The translations under genes and the position numbers were made by a program. Under the pieces are notes generated by a model that was not told the DNA's origin, ran no database searches, and was given only the letters and a program-made list of their open reading frames with translations. From Polycladidibacter hongkongensis (lineage in GTDB: Bacteria; Pseudomonadota; Alphaproteobacteria; Rhizobiales; Stappiaceae), in assembly GCF_001561995.1 (NCBI RefSeq), contig NZ_LLWC01000017.1, positions 62,001 through 126,000 of the forward strand: a stretch of 64,000 nucleotides of DNA, read 5' to 3'. This document shows positions 34,966 through 44,007 of this stretch, piece after piece (the first letter of the stretch is position 1; every line of letters begins with the position of its first letter).

Positions 34966-35775
34966 TTAAGCGCCAACTGGCTTAAGCGTGGTGACATCAA
35001 AGCGATGAACATCTTGCAGCAATTTGATGAATTCCGAGGCCGCGTGATGCAGCGAAGCGCGGCCTTTGGCTGCCGTGGCTGCGGCGGCGTTGCCGAGGGC
35101 GCCTTGAGGGTTCAGATCTTCACTTAGCCATGCATACTGGTGGCGACCATGGGCGCGCAGGTGTACATCCCGCTTCAAGTGTTGCAGCTGGGTGGAGAAA
35201 AAATCTTGCAGTTTGTCTTGTCTTACCAAATCTGGCCGTAGGGCAAGCATTATGCTGGTTTCTATATCTCCACCGTGGATGCCGTAGTTCCGCTCTTTGG
35301 GGGAGTAGGTGCCTTCCGGTTGACCAAAACGAAGCCAACTGCTTTCTACTGCTAGCATTGAGTGGCGTAGACGCAGCTCACGGCAGATAACCTCCATTAA
35401 GGGAGAGTTGCCGCCGTGGGCATTGACAATAACGAGCTTGCGTATCCCGGCCCGGTGCACGCTTTCGCCGATTTGCAGCCAAGCATCAACGCAGGTCTGC
35501 CAAGATAGGGTAAGGGTGCCGGGAAAGCTCAGGTGCTCGTCGGACTTGCCGATTGTCTGAACCGGAAGAAACGTGGCGGGAAGGCCGTTTGGTAGCAGCT
35601 CGATTGTTTTAGCCACTTGTCCTTCTGCAATGGTGCTATCAGTGCTAAGCGGCAGGTGGGGGCCATGCTGTTCAATTGCTGCAATAGGCAGCACTGCGAT
35701 CCACTGGCTGGTATCTGCCGATTGAAAATCAGTTGTTGTCATGTCTTGCCAGTGTGGCAGAGGCAGGTTTGTCAT
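34966..35775 (-). CDS. Creatininase-family amidohydrolase
   Basis: A 269-residue metal-dependent amidohydrolase fold. Metal ligands expected from creatininase are visible: Glu and His in AAIEQHGPHLPLSTD (32-46), His in VNAHGGNSP and Glu in GIHGGDIETS. The family covers creatinine hydrolysis, FAPy deformylation and mycofactocin peptide trimming, so the substrate is not fixed. It is divergent from an ABC ATPase of the nitrate/taurine type; the pair may belong to uptake and hydrolysis of a nitrogen compound, which is inference. No strong ribosome site is visible. Confidence 0.9.
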   Translation of the reverse strand: MTNLPLPHWQDMTTTDFQSADTSQWIAVLPIAAIEQHGPHLPLSTDSTIAEGQVAKTIELLPNGLPATFLPVQTIGKSDEHLSFPGTLTLSWQTCVDAWLQIGESVHRAGIRKLVIVNAHGGNSPLMEVICRELRLRHSMLAVESSWLRFGQPEGTYSPKERNYGIHGGDIETSIMLALRPDLVRQDKLQDFFSTQLQHLKRDVHLRAHGRHQYAWLSEDLNPQGALGNAAAATAAKGRASLHHAASEFIKLLQDVHRFDVTTLKPVGA

Positions 35776-35896
35776 GGCGATGAACTTTTGCGGTTGCTGC
35801 GGTTGCCCACGGTTTTAAAAGGAATTGTCGTTGTTGCCTAGAGGGCAGCTGGCTATGGTAGCGTTCGGTTTATCCAAGTTCCTTGGGGTATAATTT

Positions 35897-36631
35897 ATGC
35901 TTTTAGATATTCAAGGCGTGACAAAACGGTTTGGCGAGGACGCGCCAGTACTTAGCGATTTGTCCTTACAGGTAAAACAGGGCGAGTTCCTCTCGTTATT
36001 AGGGGCGTCTGGCTGCGGAAAATCGACCTTGTTGCGGCTGATAAGTGGCCTTGAAAAGCCAAGTGGTGGCGATATTGCTTTGCAGGCGGGCGCGGAGGTT
36101 GGCTTCGTTTTTCAAGAGCCGACTTTGCTGCCTTGGGCGAATGTGCAGGACAACGTTTACTGGCCATTAAAGGTGCGCGGAATTGGACGCAAAGAAGCGC
36201 GAGATCGGTGCGAGGCGGTGCTTGAAATGGTTGGCCTGCAAGATTCCGCCAGTAAAATGCCCGGAGAGCTGTCTGGGGGGATGAAAATGCGCGTGTCGTT
36301 GGCGCGGGCGCTTGTAACCAACCCTAACCTGCTGTTGATGGATGAACCGTTCGGCGCTTTGGATGAAATAACCCGCAACCGTCTGAATGAAGATTTATTG
36401 CGTTTGCAGCAAGACAATGGCTGGACGCTGGTTTTTGTTACCCATTCCGTTTTTGAGGCGGTGTTTCTTTCTGATCGAGTGGCGATTATGCAGGCAGGGC
36501 CGGGCAGGATTTATCAAATGCATGCGGTGGAGGGCCCGGAGCAGCGCAATCGCGCCTTCCGTCAGAGCGAGAGTTATACGCGGCAGTGTCAGCAGGTTTC
36601 AGTGTTGCTGGAGGCAGCGATGCAGGCGTAA
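35897..36631 (+). CDS. ABC transporter ATPase of the SsuB/TauB/NrtD type, orphan
   Basis: A 244-residue ATPase with Walker A GASGCGKST (about 36-44), Q-loop FVFQEPTLLPW, signature LSGGMKMRVSLARAL and Walker B LLLMDEPFGALDE. These are the hallmarks of importers for sulfonates, nitrate or pyrimidine precursors. Unusually, no permease or binding-protein gene follows; the next gene is a MarR regulator 190 bases away. It must work with components encoded elsewhere or be a remnant. It is divergent from a creatininase-family gene. Confidence 0.9.
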   Translation: MLLDIQGVTKRFGEDAPVLSDLSLQVKQGEFLSLLGASGCGKSTLLRLISGLEKPSGGDIALQAGAEVGFVFQEPTLLPWANVQDNVYWPLKVRGIGRKEARDRCEAVLEMVGLQDSASKMPGELSGGMKMRVSLARALVTNPNLLLMDEPFGALDEITRNRLNEDLLRLQQDNGWTLVFVTHSVFEAVFLSDRVAIMQAGPGRIYQMHAVEGPEQRNRAFRQSESYTRQCQQVSVLLEAAMQA

Positions 36632-36821
36632 AGCGCCCGCGAACGCCGAAACCCCTTAAAACTAAGGGTGTATTTAATTGCCGAGCTAAGCAATCACCGC
36701 ATAATTCCGCAGGCTTCGTCATGAGATCGATAAAAACCCGCGCTACCAATTAGGCCCTATTCATTTAGTTATTGTGGGCGCGGTTGCTTGTGGCGCTGCC
36801 TCGCAAAGGGGCAGGGCCGAT

Positions 36822-37361
36822 ATGGGGTTTGATTTTAAGAAAAGCACGACTTTCAGACTTACTCAGGCGGCGAAAGCACAGCGGGCGCGGGCTGGCAATC
36901 ACCTTTCACGTATTGGATTGCATCCCGGTCAGGAGGCAGTGCTTAAGGTGTTGAGTGATAGCAGTGGCCGGACAATGAGCCAGCTTGCTCTTGCACTTGG
37001 TGTGCAGCCACCAACTGTAACCAAAATGATTTCTCGTCTAGCAACTCAAGGACTGGTGCGGCGTCAAATGTCAGAGGCGGACGGACGGTTGGCGACGGTG
37101 TTCTTGACAGAGGAAGGGCTGGAGCGGGTAAAGCTTGTCGACAAAGCTTGGAAGAAGCTGGAAAAAGAAGCGTTGAGCGGTTTGGAAGATAAAGAGCGCA
37201 AGGTGTTGCGGAAGCTGTTGCGAAAGATGGAGAAGAACCTTTCTCCCGGTGGTGTGGAGTTTGACGAGGACGAGGCAGACGACGAGGCAGACGACGAGCT
37301 TGGCGAAGAGCGCAGTGCGCAAGTAGCGAATGCACCACTTCAGCTTGAGGAAATTGCTTAA
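36822..37361 (+). CDS. MarR-family regulator with an acidic repeat tail
   Basis: A 179-residue winged-helix regulator. The DNA-binding part (about 25-100) reads SQLALALGVQPPTVTKMISRLATQGLVRRQMSEADGR, a classic MarR recognition helix and wing. The dimer helices follow, and then an unusual 35-residue C-terminal tail containing DEADDEADDE. The tail is encoded by two exact copies of a 12-base unit (37269-37280 and 37281-37292), so its length could vary by slippage. The ATG at 36822 has AGGG 5 bases upstream. Target unknown; the flanking eamA gene is a candidate. Confidence 0.87.
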   Translation: MGFDFKKSTTFRLTQAAKAQRARAGNHLSRIGLHPGQEAVLKVLSDSSGRTMSQLALALGVQPPTVTKMISRLATQGLVRRQMSEADGRLATVFLTEEGLERVKLVDKAWKKLEKEALSGLEDKERKVLRKLLRKMEKNLSPGGVEFDEDEADDEADDELGEERSAQVANAPLQLEEIA

Positions 37362-37466
37362 CTGACGTCACGAAATCAGTTATTTAAGTATTATTATCTA
37401 GGTTGTTTCTATTGCCAGGTTATTTGTGCCTGCTAGTGATAGGGTGGGTTTCAATGGAGAACAATA

Positions 37467-38372
37467 ATGCCCGCCCCATCAAATCAATGGATCCAAGCTC
37501 TTGGGATCTATTCCGCTGCTTTGCTGTTGTTTTCGCTTGGTGATACGGCAATCAAGGCCGCCACTTATAGCTTCCCTTTTTATGAGGTGGCTTGGTTTCG
37601 CTATGCAGTACAATTGGTGCTGATGCTGTTTGTTGTCCGCATTTGGGAAAATCCGACATCGGTGCGGCCAAAACGGATTTGGTTGCAGTTGCTGCGTGCC
37701 GTCATTCTCATGGTTGGTACCGTGTTCAGTTGCATTGCCATGCGATATTTGCAACTGGCGGAGACCGTTTCAATCAGCTTTGCAATTCCATTTGTCATTG
37801 CGGCGCTATCCGGGCCCTTGCTTGGAGAGTGGTGTGGACCAAGGCGCTGGGCCGCGATTGCCGTGGGCTTTATTGGCGTGCTCATCGTTATGCAGCCGGG
37901 CAGTGACAAGATGCATTGGGCAATGATGTATTCTGTTGCTGCAACGCTGTGCTTTGCAACGTATTTTTTGCTGACGCGCATCCTGGCGGCAACCGACAGC
38001 AATTCCAGCATGCTGTTTGTTTCTGCACTGGTTGGCACCGTGTTTTTGGCTCCTTTTGCGTATGCTGAATGGGTTGTGCCGACTGGCTTTGTCGAAGGGG
38101 GAACATTGATTGCTGTGGGGGTGTTTGCGATGAGCGGTCACTACCTTGTCACCGAGGCATACAAGCGCGAATCCGCTTCGGCATTGGCCCCGTTCATGTA
38201 CCAGCAAATTATCTGGATGATTTTGCTGGGCTATTTTGTTTTTGGGGATGTTCCGCAAACGCACACTATGATCGGCGCCTCTGTCGTCATAGGATCGGGG
38301 ATCTATTTGTTGTTGCGAGAGCATTATCTTGCGCAACGGGCCAGTAAGCGAGCGAGCACAGAAGACACCTAG
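37467..38372 (+). CDS. EamA/DMT-family transporter
   Basis: A 301-residue inner-membrane protein with ten predicted helices in two EamA repeats (about 10-145 and 155-290). The first helix carries LLLFSLGDTAIKAATYSFPFYEVAWFRY and helix four contains LAETVSISFAIPFVIAALSGPLLGE, both typical of the drug/metabolite transporter superfamily. Substrate unknown. GGAG precedes the ATG. The LacI-type gene 38 bases downstream on the same strand may be its co-transcribed regulator. Confidence 0.9.
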   Translation: MPAPSNQWIQALGIYSAALLLFSLGDTAIKAATYSFPFYEVAWFRYAVQLVLMLFVVRIWENPTSVRPKRIWLQLLRAVILMVGTVFSCIAMRYLQLAETVSISFAIPFVIAALSGPLLGEWCGPRRWAAIAVGFIGVLIVMQPGSDKMHWAMMYSVAATLCFATYFLLTRILAATDSNSSMLFVSALVGTVFLAPFAYAEWVVPTGFVEGGTLIAVGVFAMSGHYLVTEAYKRESASALAPFMYQQIIWMILLGYFVFGDVPQTHTMIGASVVIGSGIYLLLREHYLAQRASKRASTEDT

Positions 38373-38410
38373 GCTGTTCGCTGTTTGCGAGCGAAAAGTG
38401 TAGGTGCGAA

Positions 38411-39436
38411 TTGAGCGGATCAGGTAAGAAGCTTAGACTAGGGGATATGGCGGAAGCGTTGGGGCTTTCGACCTCTACTGTTTCGCTGGCCTTACGAGAT
38501 TCCCCGCTCATTGCCGAGGCGACCAAAGCACGGGTGAAAGCGCATGCGGAGGAGGCTGGCTATATCTATAACCGATCTGCCGCTTCGCTTCGCACAGCCA
38601 AGTCTGACCTGATTGGCGTTGCCGTTCATGACATTATGAACCCTTACTTTGCTGAGGTTTTTTCGGGTTTGGAAGAAGAGCTCGTCGCCTCCGGTAAAAC
38701 GGTGCTGATTTGTAATCACCGAGATTTGGTGGGGCGGCAAAGGCAGTTTGTAGATTCGCTGTTGCAGCATCGCGTGGATGGCCTGATCATTTGCGCAGCT
38801 GTGGGGACAAAGGCTGAAGAAATAAACCGAATACACAGACAGGGTGTGCCGGTGACGCTGGTTTGCCGGGATGTGCCGGGTGCGCAGGTGCCATGTGTGC
38901 GTGGTGACGACTATAGCGGGGCATATGATGTGACCAGTCATTTGATCCGCCAAGGACATCGACACATCGCAATGATTGGGGGGCGGCAAGCAAGCTCAGC
39001 GGGGCGAGATCGCTATCTGGGGTGGCGCACAGCGATGGAAGATGCTGGACTTAATCTGGATGAGCAGATGGTGGTGCCGGAGCTGATGAGCCGCAGTGAA
39101 GGACAACAGGTGGTGCCAGAGCTGTTGGCGTTTGAGCCGCGCCCTACTGCAGTTATGTGTTTTAACGACTTGCTGGCAATGAGTATTATGACAGCGGTGC
39201 GGCGCCTCGGGGTGGAGCCGGGTGTGGGGCTGGCCATTTGCGGGTATGATGACACAGAGGGTGCTGCAAACCGAACCCCGGCGCTGACGACGGTGAGCAA
39301 CGGTGCTGTGCAGATTGGTGAACAGGCAGCCTTGCAGATGCTGCGAGCGCTCAAGGGGCAACAAGTGCCACCGGCAATTACCTTAATCTCGCCGCAAGTG
39401 CGGCTACGCGAGAGCACCCCACCGCCGAAGCGGTAA
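38411..39436 (+). CDS. LacI-family transcription regulator
   Basis: A 341-residue regulator. The N-terminal LacI helix-turn-helix (about 7-60) reads LRLGDMAEALGLSTSTVSLALRDSPLIAEATKARV, and a periplasmic-binding-protein-like effector domain follows (about 65-330; SDLIGVAVHDIMNPYFAEVFSGLE). The start is TTG at 38411: the helix-turn-helix needs residues before the first internal ATG (MAEALG), and an AGG lies upstream. It probably controls eamA or a sugar-like catabolic gene elsewhere. Confidence 0.9.
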   Translation: MSGSGKKLRLGDMAEALGLSTSTVSLALRDSPLIAEATKARVKAHAEEAGYIYNRSAASLRTAKSDLIGVAVHDIMNPYFAEVFSGLEEELVASGKTVLICNHRDLVGRQRQFVDSLLQHRVDGLIICAAVGTKAEEINRIHRQGVPVTLVCRDVPGAQVPCVRGDDYSGAYDVTSHLIRQGHRHIAMIGGRQASSAGRDRYLGWRTAMEDAGLNLDEQMVVPELMSRSEGQQVVPELLAFEPRPTAVMCFNDLLAMSIMTAVRRLGVEPGVGLAICGYDDTEGAANRTPALTTVSNGAVQIGEQAALQMLRALKGQQVPPAITLISPQVRLRESTPPPKR

Positions 39437-39576
39437 TGCGTTTCTTGGATGCAGGCGCGTTAAATTTGCAATTTGGTCGCGTTTGCCGCTTGAATTTTTT
39501 CCAGAACCTAATAGCTGTAGGGCTCAAGATCACGTTTTGGCCTCTTGGCCGCGTCCTGCTTCACTAGGAGATTTGT

Positions 39577-40734
39577 ATGTCCGAGGCGACCGACACCCGC
39601 ATTCCCGTAACTGTGCTCACAGGTTATTTGGGGGCTGGCAAGACCACCCTGCTCAACCGGATTTTGAGCGAGAACCATGGCAAACGTTATGCAGTTATTG
39701 TGAATGAGTTTGGCGAAATCGGGATTGATAACGACCTGTTGGTTGAATCGGACGAAGAAGTCTACGAAATGAACAACGGCTGTATTTGCTGTACTGTTCG
39801 TGGGGATCTTATTCGCACCGTCGAAAACCTGATGAAGCGCAAGGGCGCATTTGATGCCATTATTGTTGAAACAACTGGCATTGCGGACCCGGCACCGGTG
39901 GCCCAGACATTCTTTATGGATGATGATGTGCGCAAGGCGGCGCGGCTGGATGCTGTTGTGGCGGTGGTTGATGCACGCCACGTGGAAACCCGCTTGAAAG
40001 ATACTCGCGAGGCGGAAGACCAGATTGCCTTTTCTGATGTAATTTTGCTTAACAAAACCGATTTGGTTGATGCAGCTGAGCTGGCGCGGGTTGAGGCGCT
40101 GGTGCGCAAGATCAACCCCTATGCAAAGCTGGTGCGCAGCGAGCGTTGTGCGGTTTCCTTAAGTGAAGTGCTGGATCGTGGCGCCTTTGATCTGGACCGG
40201 ATTTTGGACTTGGATCCACAGTTTTTAAAGAAGGCGGAGGATGCGCACAGCCACGAGCATGCGCATGACCACGAACATGATCACTCCTGCTGTGATCATG
40301 ATAGCAGCTGTTGTGGCCATGACCACAAGCATGATCACAACCACAACCACAACCACAAACACGATCATGCGCATGATGAGCACCACGTTTGCGGGGCAGA
40401 CTGTGACCATGATCATAGCCATGATGAAGATGAAGGCTTGCATACTGTGAAATCGATCAGCCTGCGGGCTGGTGATCTTGATCCGCAGAAATTTTTCCCG
40501 TGGATCAACGAGGTGACACAGCTGCAAGGACCGAATATTTTGCGGTTGAAAGGCATTTTAGCATTCAAGGGCGATGAGCAGCGCTATGTCTTGCAAGGGG
40601 TGCATATGATCGTTGAAGGCGATCATCAGCGCGAGTGGAAGCCAGATGAAGCCCGCGATAGCCGGTTGGTGTTCATTGGCCGCGAACTGGATCACGAAGC
40701 GCTGAAGCAAGCGTTTCTTGCCTGTGTAGCGTGA
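39577..40734 (+). CDS. CobW/COG0523-family metal-chaperone GTPase
   Basis: A 385-residue GTPase that inserts or traffics a metal, most likely zinc or cobalt. Walker A GYLGAGKT is at 16-23, the metal-binding GCICC motif at 68-72, ETTG at 98-101 and the guanine-specificity NKTD at 159-162. The CobW C-terminal domain begins about residue 289. Between them lies a His-rich insert (224-282) with 23 histidines and 6 cysteines, a likely metal store. The DNA there holds CAACCA repeats. No Zur-like site was seen upstream. The WD40 gene starts 8 bases after its stop, so the two form an operon. Confidence 0.94.
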   Translation: MSEATDTRIPVTVLTGYLGAGKTTLLNRILSENHGKRYAVIVNEFGEIGIDNDLLVESDEEVYEMNNGCICCTVRGDLIRTVENLMKRKGAFDAIIVETTGIADPAPVAQTFFMDDDVRKAARLDAVVAVVDARHVETRLKDTREAEDQIAFSDVILLNKTDLVDAAELARVEALVRKINPYAKLVRSERCAVSLSEVLDRGAFDLDRILDLDPQFLKKAEDAHSHEHAHDHEHDHSCCDHDSSCCGHDHKHDHNHNHNHKHDHAHDEHHVCGADCDHDHSHDEDEGLHTVKSISLRAGDLDPQKFFPWINEVTQLQGPNILRLKGILAFKGDEQRYVLQGVHMIVEGDHQREWKPDEARDSRLVFIGRELDHEALKQAFLACVA

Positions 40735-40742
40735 GGTGAGCC

Positions 40743-41720
40743 GTGCCTGTAATTGCTCCTTTGGATACGGACAGCTTTGTCGTTTTTGCTGCGTTTTTGG
40801 GTGATGTCGCCGCCTTTGCGCTGGGTGATGGCACCGTGCGTTTTGTGGGCGGGAGTGAGAGCATCACTCCTGTTTATCAAGATGGGTTGCTGGCTGCGAT
40901 CTCTGGCGGGGATGGAAAGTCGCTAATCACCGGTGGCATGGATGGCAAGGTCTATCGGGTTACTGCCGAAGGCGCTGCTGAGCTGATTGCGGAAAAACCG
41001 CGTAAATGGATTGATAAGCTGGCCGTGGGGCCGCAAAACGCGGTTGCCTATGCCAGTGGTCGCACAGCGTGGGTGCGCCTGAAGGATGGCAGCGAGAAAG
41101 AAATTCAGCTGCCCAGAGCTGTTGGTGGGCTGGCCTTTGCGCCAAAGGGCATGCGGCTTGTGACCTCTCGTTATGATGGGGTGACCATGCATTGGATCAC
41201 CGCTTCTGGAGATGCGCAGGAGCTTTTCTGGAAGGGGGCGCATGGGGATGTGTGCTACTCGCCAGATGGCAAGTATCTGATTACCGCAATGCAAGAAAAT
41301 GCGCTGCATGGGTGGCGGCTTTCTGATGCGCAGGATATGCGCATGACCGGCTACCCTGCAAAAACCAAGAGCATGAGCTGGTCGGCAAAGGGTAAGTACC
41401 TTGCCACTTCAGGGGCTCAAGCTGCAATTCTCTGGCCATTTACGGGCAAGAACGGGCCGATGGGCCAGCAACCCTTACAGCTCGGGGCGCGAGGTGACAG
41501 TATGGTCAGCCAAGTGTGTTGCCATCCCAAAGAGGACATGCTTTGCGTTGGTTATGAAGATGGAATGATCCTTGCGGTTCGTTTTGAAGATAATGCAGAG
41601 GTGCTGTTGCGCCGGCCCGGTGGCGGGCCAGTAAGCGCGATGGCATGGGACAAAGCTGGCACACGCCTTGCATTTGGCACTGAAGAGGGGCAGGCGGGCA
41701 TTATCTCTATCGAGGGTTAG
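40743..41720 (+). CDS. WD40-repeat beta-propeller protein
   Basis: A 325-residue protein built of WD40-like repeats, e.g. KYLITAMQENALHGWRLSD, KYLATSGAQAAILWPF and DMLCVGYEDGMILAVRF, probably one seven-bladed propeller. No signal peptide, so cytoplasmic. The GTG at 40743 follows a GAGGTGAG site. Tight coupling with the COG0523 GTPase suggests a scaffold or client in metal delivery; this is inferred from gene order alone. Confidence 0.88.
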   Translation: MPVIAPLDTDSFVVFAAFLGDVAAFALGDGTVRFVGGSESITPVYQDGLLAAISGGDGKSLITGGMDGKVYRVTAEGAAELIAEKPRKWIDKLAVGPQNAVAYASGRTAWVRLKDGSEKEIQLPRAVGGLAFAPKGMRLVTSRYDGVTMHWITASGDAQELFWKGAHGDVCYSPDGKYLITAMQENALHGWRLSDAQDMRMTGYPAKTKSMSWSAKGKYLATSGAQAAILWPFTGKNGPMGQQPLQLGARGDSMVSQVCCHPKEDMLCVGYEDGMILAVRFEDNAEVLLRRPGGGPVSAMAWDKAGTRLAFGTEEGQAGIISIEG

Positions 41721-41785
41721 AGAAGCTTTGGAGATACATTCGGTGGATTAAGAGTGAGCCGCTCGCTTAGTTAGGACGAAGCAAC

Positions 41786-42706
41786 TTGGACGCAATTACA
41801 CGCAATCGTTGTTTTTTGAAGGTGGTTGAGACCGGCGGGTTTTCATCGGCAGCGCGGGATATGGGGCGCTCTAAAGCACTGGTTTCAAAATATGTGTCCG
41901 AGTTGGAGGATGAGCTTGGCGCTCGTTTGCTTAATCGAACGACGCGGCAGGTCTCTCTTACCCCCACGGGCGAAGCCTATGCCCGCGAAATTTCGGAGCT
42001 GTTGCAGCGTTTTGACGATCTGAAAAACTCGGTTCAATTCCAACATGGCGAAGTGCGCGGGCGGATGCGTGTCAGCGCGCCACGCTCGATGGCCGACTCT
42101 ATCTTTGTGCGTGCGATTATGGAGTTTTTGAGCTTGCATCCGCATGTGCAGATCGATTTGCAGCTGGATGATCGTATCGTTGATATTGTCGAGGAAGGCT
42201 ATGACTTGGCAATCCGGGCGACAGAGCTTTCGGATTCCAGTCTGATTGCGCGCAAAATCCACGATATTCGCGGCGTATTTTGTGCCAGCCCGGCCTTTTT
42301 GGAGCAATATGGAACGCCGCAGCATCCCTCTGAGCTTTCCAAGATCCCATGCGTGGTTGATAATAATTACCGTTTCAAGTCAGCATGGGTTTATCAGGAA
42401 AATGGTGAGCGGCAGAATGTAAATGTGCAAGGGCCATTGGCGGTAAATAGCGCTGATGCGGCGCGCCAAGCCGCGCTGGCTGGGCTTGGCGTTATTCGGT
42501 TGCCCATTACCTTTGTCTACCAAGAAATTGAACGCGGTGATCTGCAACTAATTCTCGAAGATTTCGAGGGCATGAGTATCGGCGTTTATGCTGTTTATGC
42601 GAATAAAAAGCACCTTTCCGCCAAAGTCCGTGCCCTTGTCGATTTCATACTGGACTATACGCGCCGGGCGGAAGAGAGCGGGAATTGCCCCAAGCTGCTT
42701 CGATAA
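41786..42706 (+). CDS. LysR-family transcription regulator
   Basis: A 306-residue regulator with an N-terminal winged helix (about 3-60; FLKVVETGGFSSAARDMGRSKALVSKYVSELEDELGARLLNRTTR) and a substrate-binding domain of the CrgA/PBP2 type (about 90-290). The start is TTG at 41786, giving the normal MDAITRN N-terminus, with an AGGA site upstream; no ATG precedes the helix-turn-helix. It converges with the Leu/Val dehydrogenase gene across a 26-base gap. Target unknown. Confidence 0.9.
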   Translation: MDAITRNRCFLKVVETGGFSSAARDMGRSKALVSKYVSELEDELGARLLNRTTRQVSLTPTGEAYAREISELLQRFDDLKNSVQFQHGEVRGRMRVSAPRSMADSIFVRAIMEFLSLHPHVQIDLQLDDRIVDIVEEGYDLAIRATELSDSSLIARKIHDIRGVFCASPAFLEQYGTPQHPSELSKIPCVVDNNYRFKSAWVYQENGERQNVNVQGPLAVNSADAARQAALAGLGVIRLPITFVYQEIERGDLQLILEDFEGMSIGVYAVYANKKHLSAKVRALVDFILDYTRRAEESGNCPKLLR

Positions 42707-42732
42707 GGAATGGCTCGGGGCTGCTTATTTCT

Positions 42733-43809
42733 TTAGGCCGTAAGGCGTGCCCGCGCCATCTCCTCGGCGACTTGGCTGGTTGGCACGTTCTTCTGCTGAG
42801 CCGTGGCGAAGACACTTTTTAGCGTTTTGCCAATGGCAAGCGTTTTGTCTGTAACAATCGCCTTTGCATCATGCTCCTCACCAAGTGCGACAGAAATCAC
42901 ACCACCTGCGTTAATAATGTAGTCAGGAGCGAGGAGAATATCACGCTCATGCAGGCGTACGCCGTCTTCAGTTGTTGCTAGCTGGTTGTTCGCTGCACCT
43001 GCAACTATCCGAGCCTTGATCTGCGGGATCGAGGCTGAGTTCAGGCAGGCGCCGAGAGCACACGGGACATAAATGTCGCAGTCTGCCTGATGAGCTGTGT
43101 CTGGGGCGATCACTTCAGCGCCTAATTGCTGCCTTGCTTTATGCAACTGAGCGTCACTTAGATCAGCTACGAGCAGTTTGGCTCCGGCTGAATGCAAGTG
43201 TTCGCACAGGGTCCAGCCAACATGGCCAAGCCCTTGGATTGTCAAGGTGCGTCCTTCAAGTGATGGAGAACCGTACTTGAACTCGGCCGCCGCTTTAATT
43301 CCCTCAAATACTCCAAGCGCGGTAAAGGGTGAAGGGTCTCCCAAGCCCTTTGTTGATGTACCGCGGGCGTAGCTGGTTTCTTGGGCCGCTGCGTCCATGT
43401 CTGCGGTAGAGATGCCTACGTCTTCTGCAGTTATGTAGCGCCCTGCCAAACGTTCAACATGGGCACCGAAGGCGCGCATCATCTCTGAAGTTTTTTCTGT
43501 TTTTGGATCAGCGATAATGACCGCCTTGCCACCGCCATAGGGAATGCCAGCCATGGCATTTTTATAGGTCATTCCCTCCGATAATCGCAGGGCATCGGTG
43601 AGGGCCTCATCGCTAGAGGTGTAAGGCCACATGCGGCAACCGCCCATTGCTGGCCCGAGACCTGTGTTGTGGATGGCGATTATCGCCTTGAGCCCAACCT
43701 CAGGCGCAGATGCAAACACCACCTGCTCGTGAGTGTTAAACTCACTATTTTCATACACGCCCGTCGGCGCAGCGATAATTTTGCTGCGAGATAATGCTGA
43801 AACGTTCAT
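42733..43809 (-). CDS. Leucine/valine/phenylalanine dehydrogenase
   Basis: A 358-residue NAD-dependent amino-acid dehydrogenase that interconverts branched-chain (or aromatic) amino acids and 2-oxo acids with ammonia. Active-site lysines Lys83 (MTYKNA) and Lys95 (GGGKAVI) match Bacillus leucine dehydrogenase Lys68 and Lys80. The dinucleotide fold carries GLGHVGWTLCEHL (about 205-217). AEDVGIS and GDPSPFTA are further family signatures. The ATG at 43809 follows GGAGGG. Length agrees with LeuDH rather than the larger glutamate enzymes. Confidence 0.92.
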   Translation of the reverse strand: MNVSALSRSKIIAAPTGVYENSEFNTHEQVVFASAPEVGLKAIIAIHNTGLGPAMGGCRMWPYTSSDEALTDALRLSEGMTYKNAMAGIPYGGGKAVIIADPKTEKTSEMMRAFGAHVERLAGRYITAEDVGISTADMDAAAQETSYARGTSTKGLGDPSPFTALGVFEGIKAAAEFKYGSPSLEGRTLTIQGLGHVGWTLCEHLHSAGAKLLVADLSDAQLHKARQQLGAEVIAPDTAHQADCDIYVPCALGACLNSASIPQIKARIVAGAANNQLATTEDGVRLHERDILLAPDYIINAGGVISVALGEEHDAKAIVTDKTLAIGKTLKSVFATAQQKNVPTSQVAEEMARARLTA

Positions 43810-43877
43810 TTTCCCTCCAAAAGAACGGTTTTGAGGAAAATATAGGGCCGTCAAAGCGAATTGATGCACCTAATATT

Positions 43878-43897
43878 AAAATGGATTGCACCATTTT
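43878..43897. promoter_or_regulatory. Dyad in the divergent gap between dehydrogenase and DUF1007 genes
   Basis: AAAATGG (43878-43884) and CCATTTT (43891-43897) form a perfect inverted repeat with a 6-base spacer, in a gap that must hold two promoters. An Lrp- or metal-sensor site is possible; nothing identifies the regulator. Confidence 0.35.
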
Positions 43898-44007
43898 GGA
43901 AAAATGTTCCGTCTAGAGTTGTTCTAAAGGAAAAAGGTTTTCTCAAATTGTCCGGTCAGTATCGTCTTGATCTGGTCAAGTTTGCGTGCGAAGAGAGGCG
44001 CAATCAA

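Noticed and set aside
40246-40422. His-rich repeat region considered as a tandem repeat array or CRISPR-like element
   Set aside because: Short irregular units in frame within the GTPase gene; it encodes a metal-binding insert.
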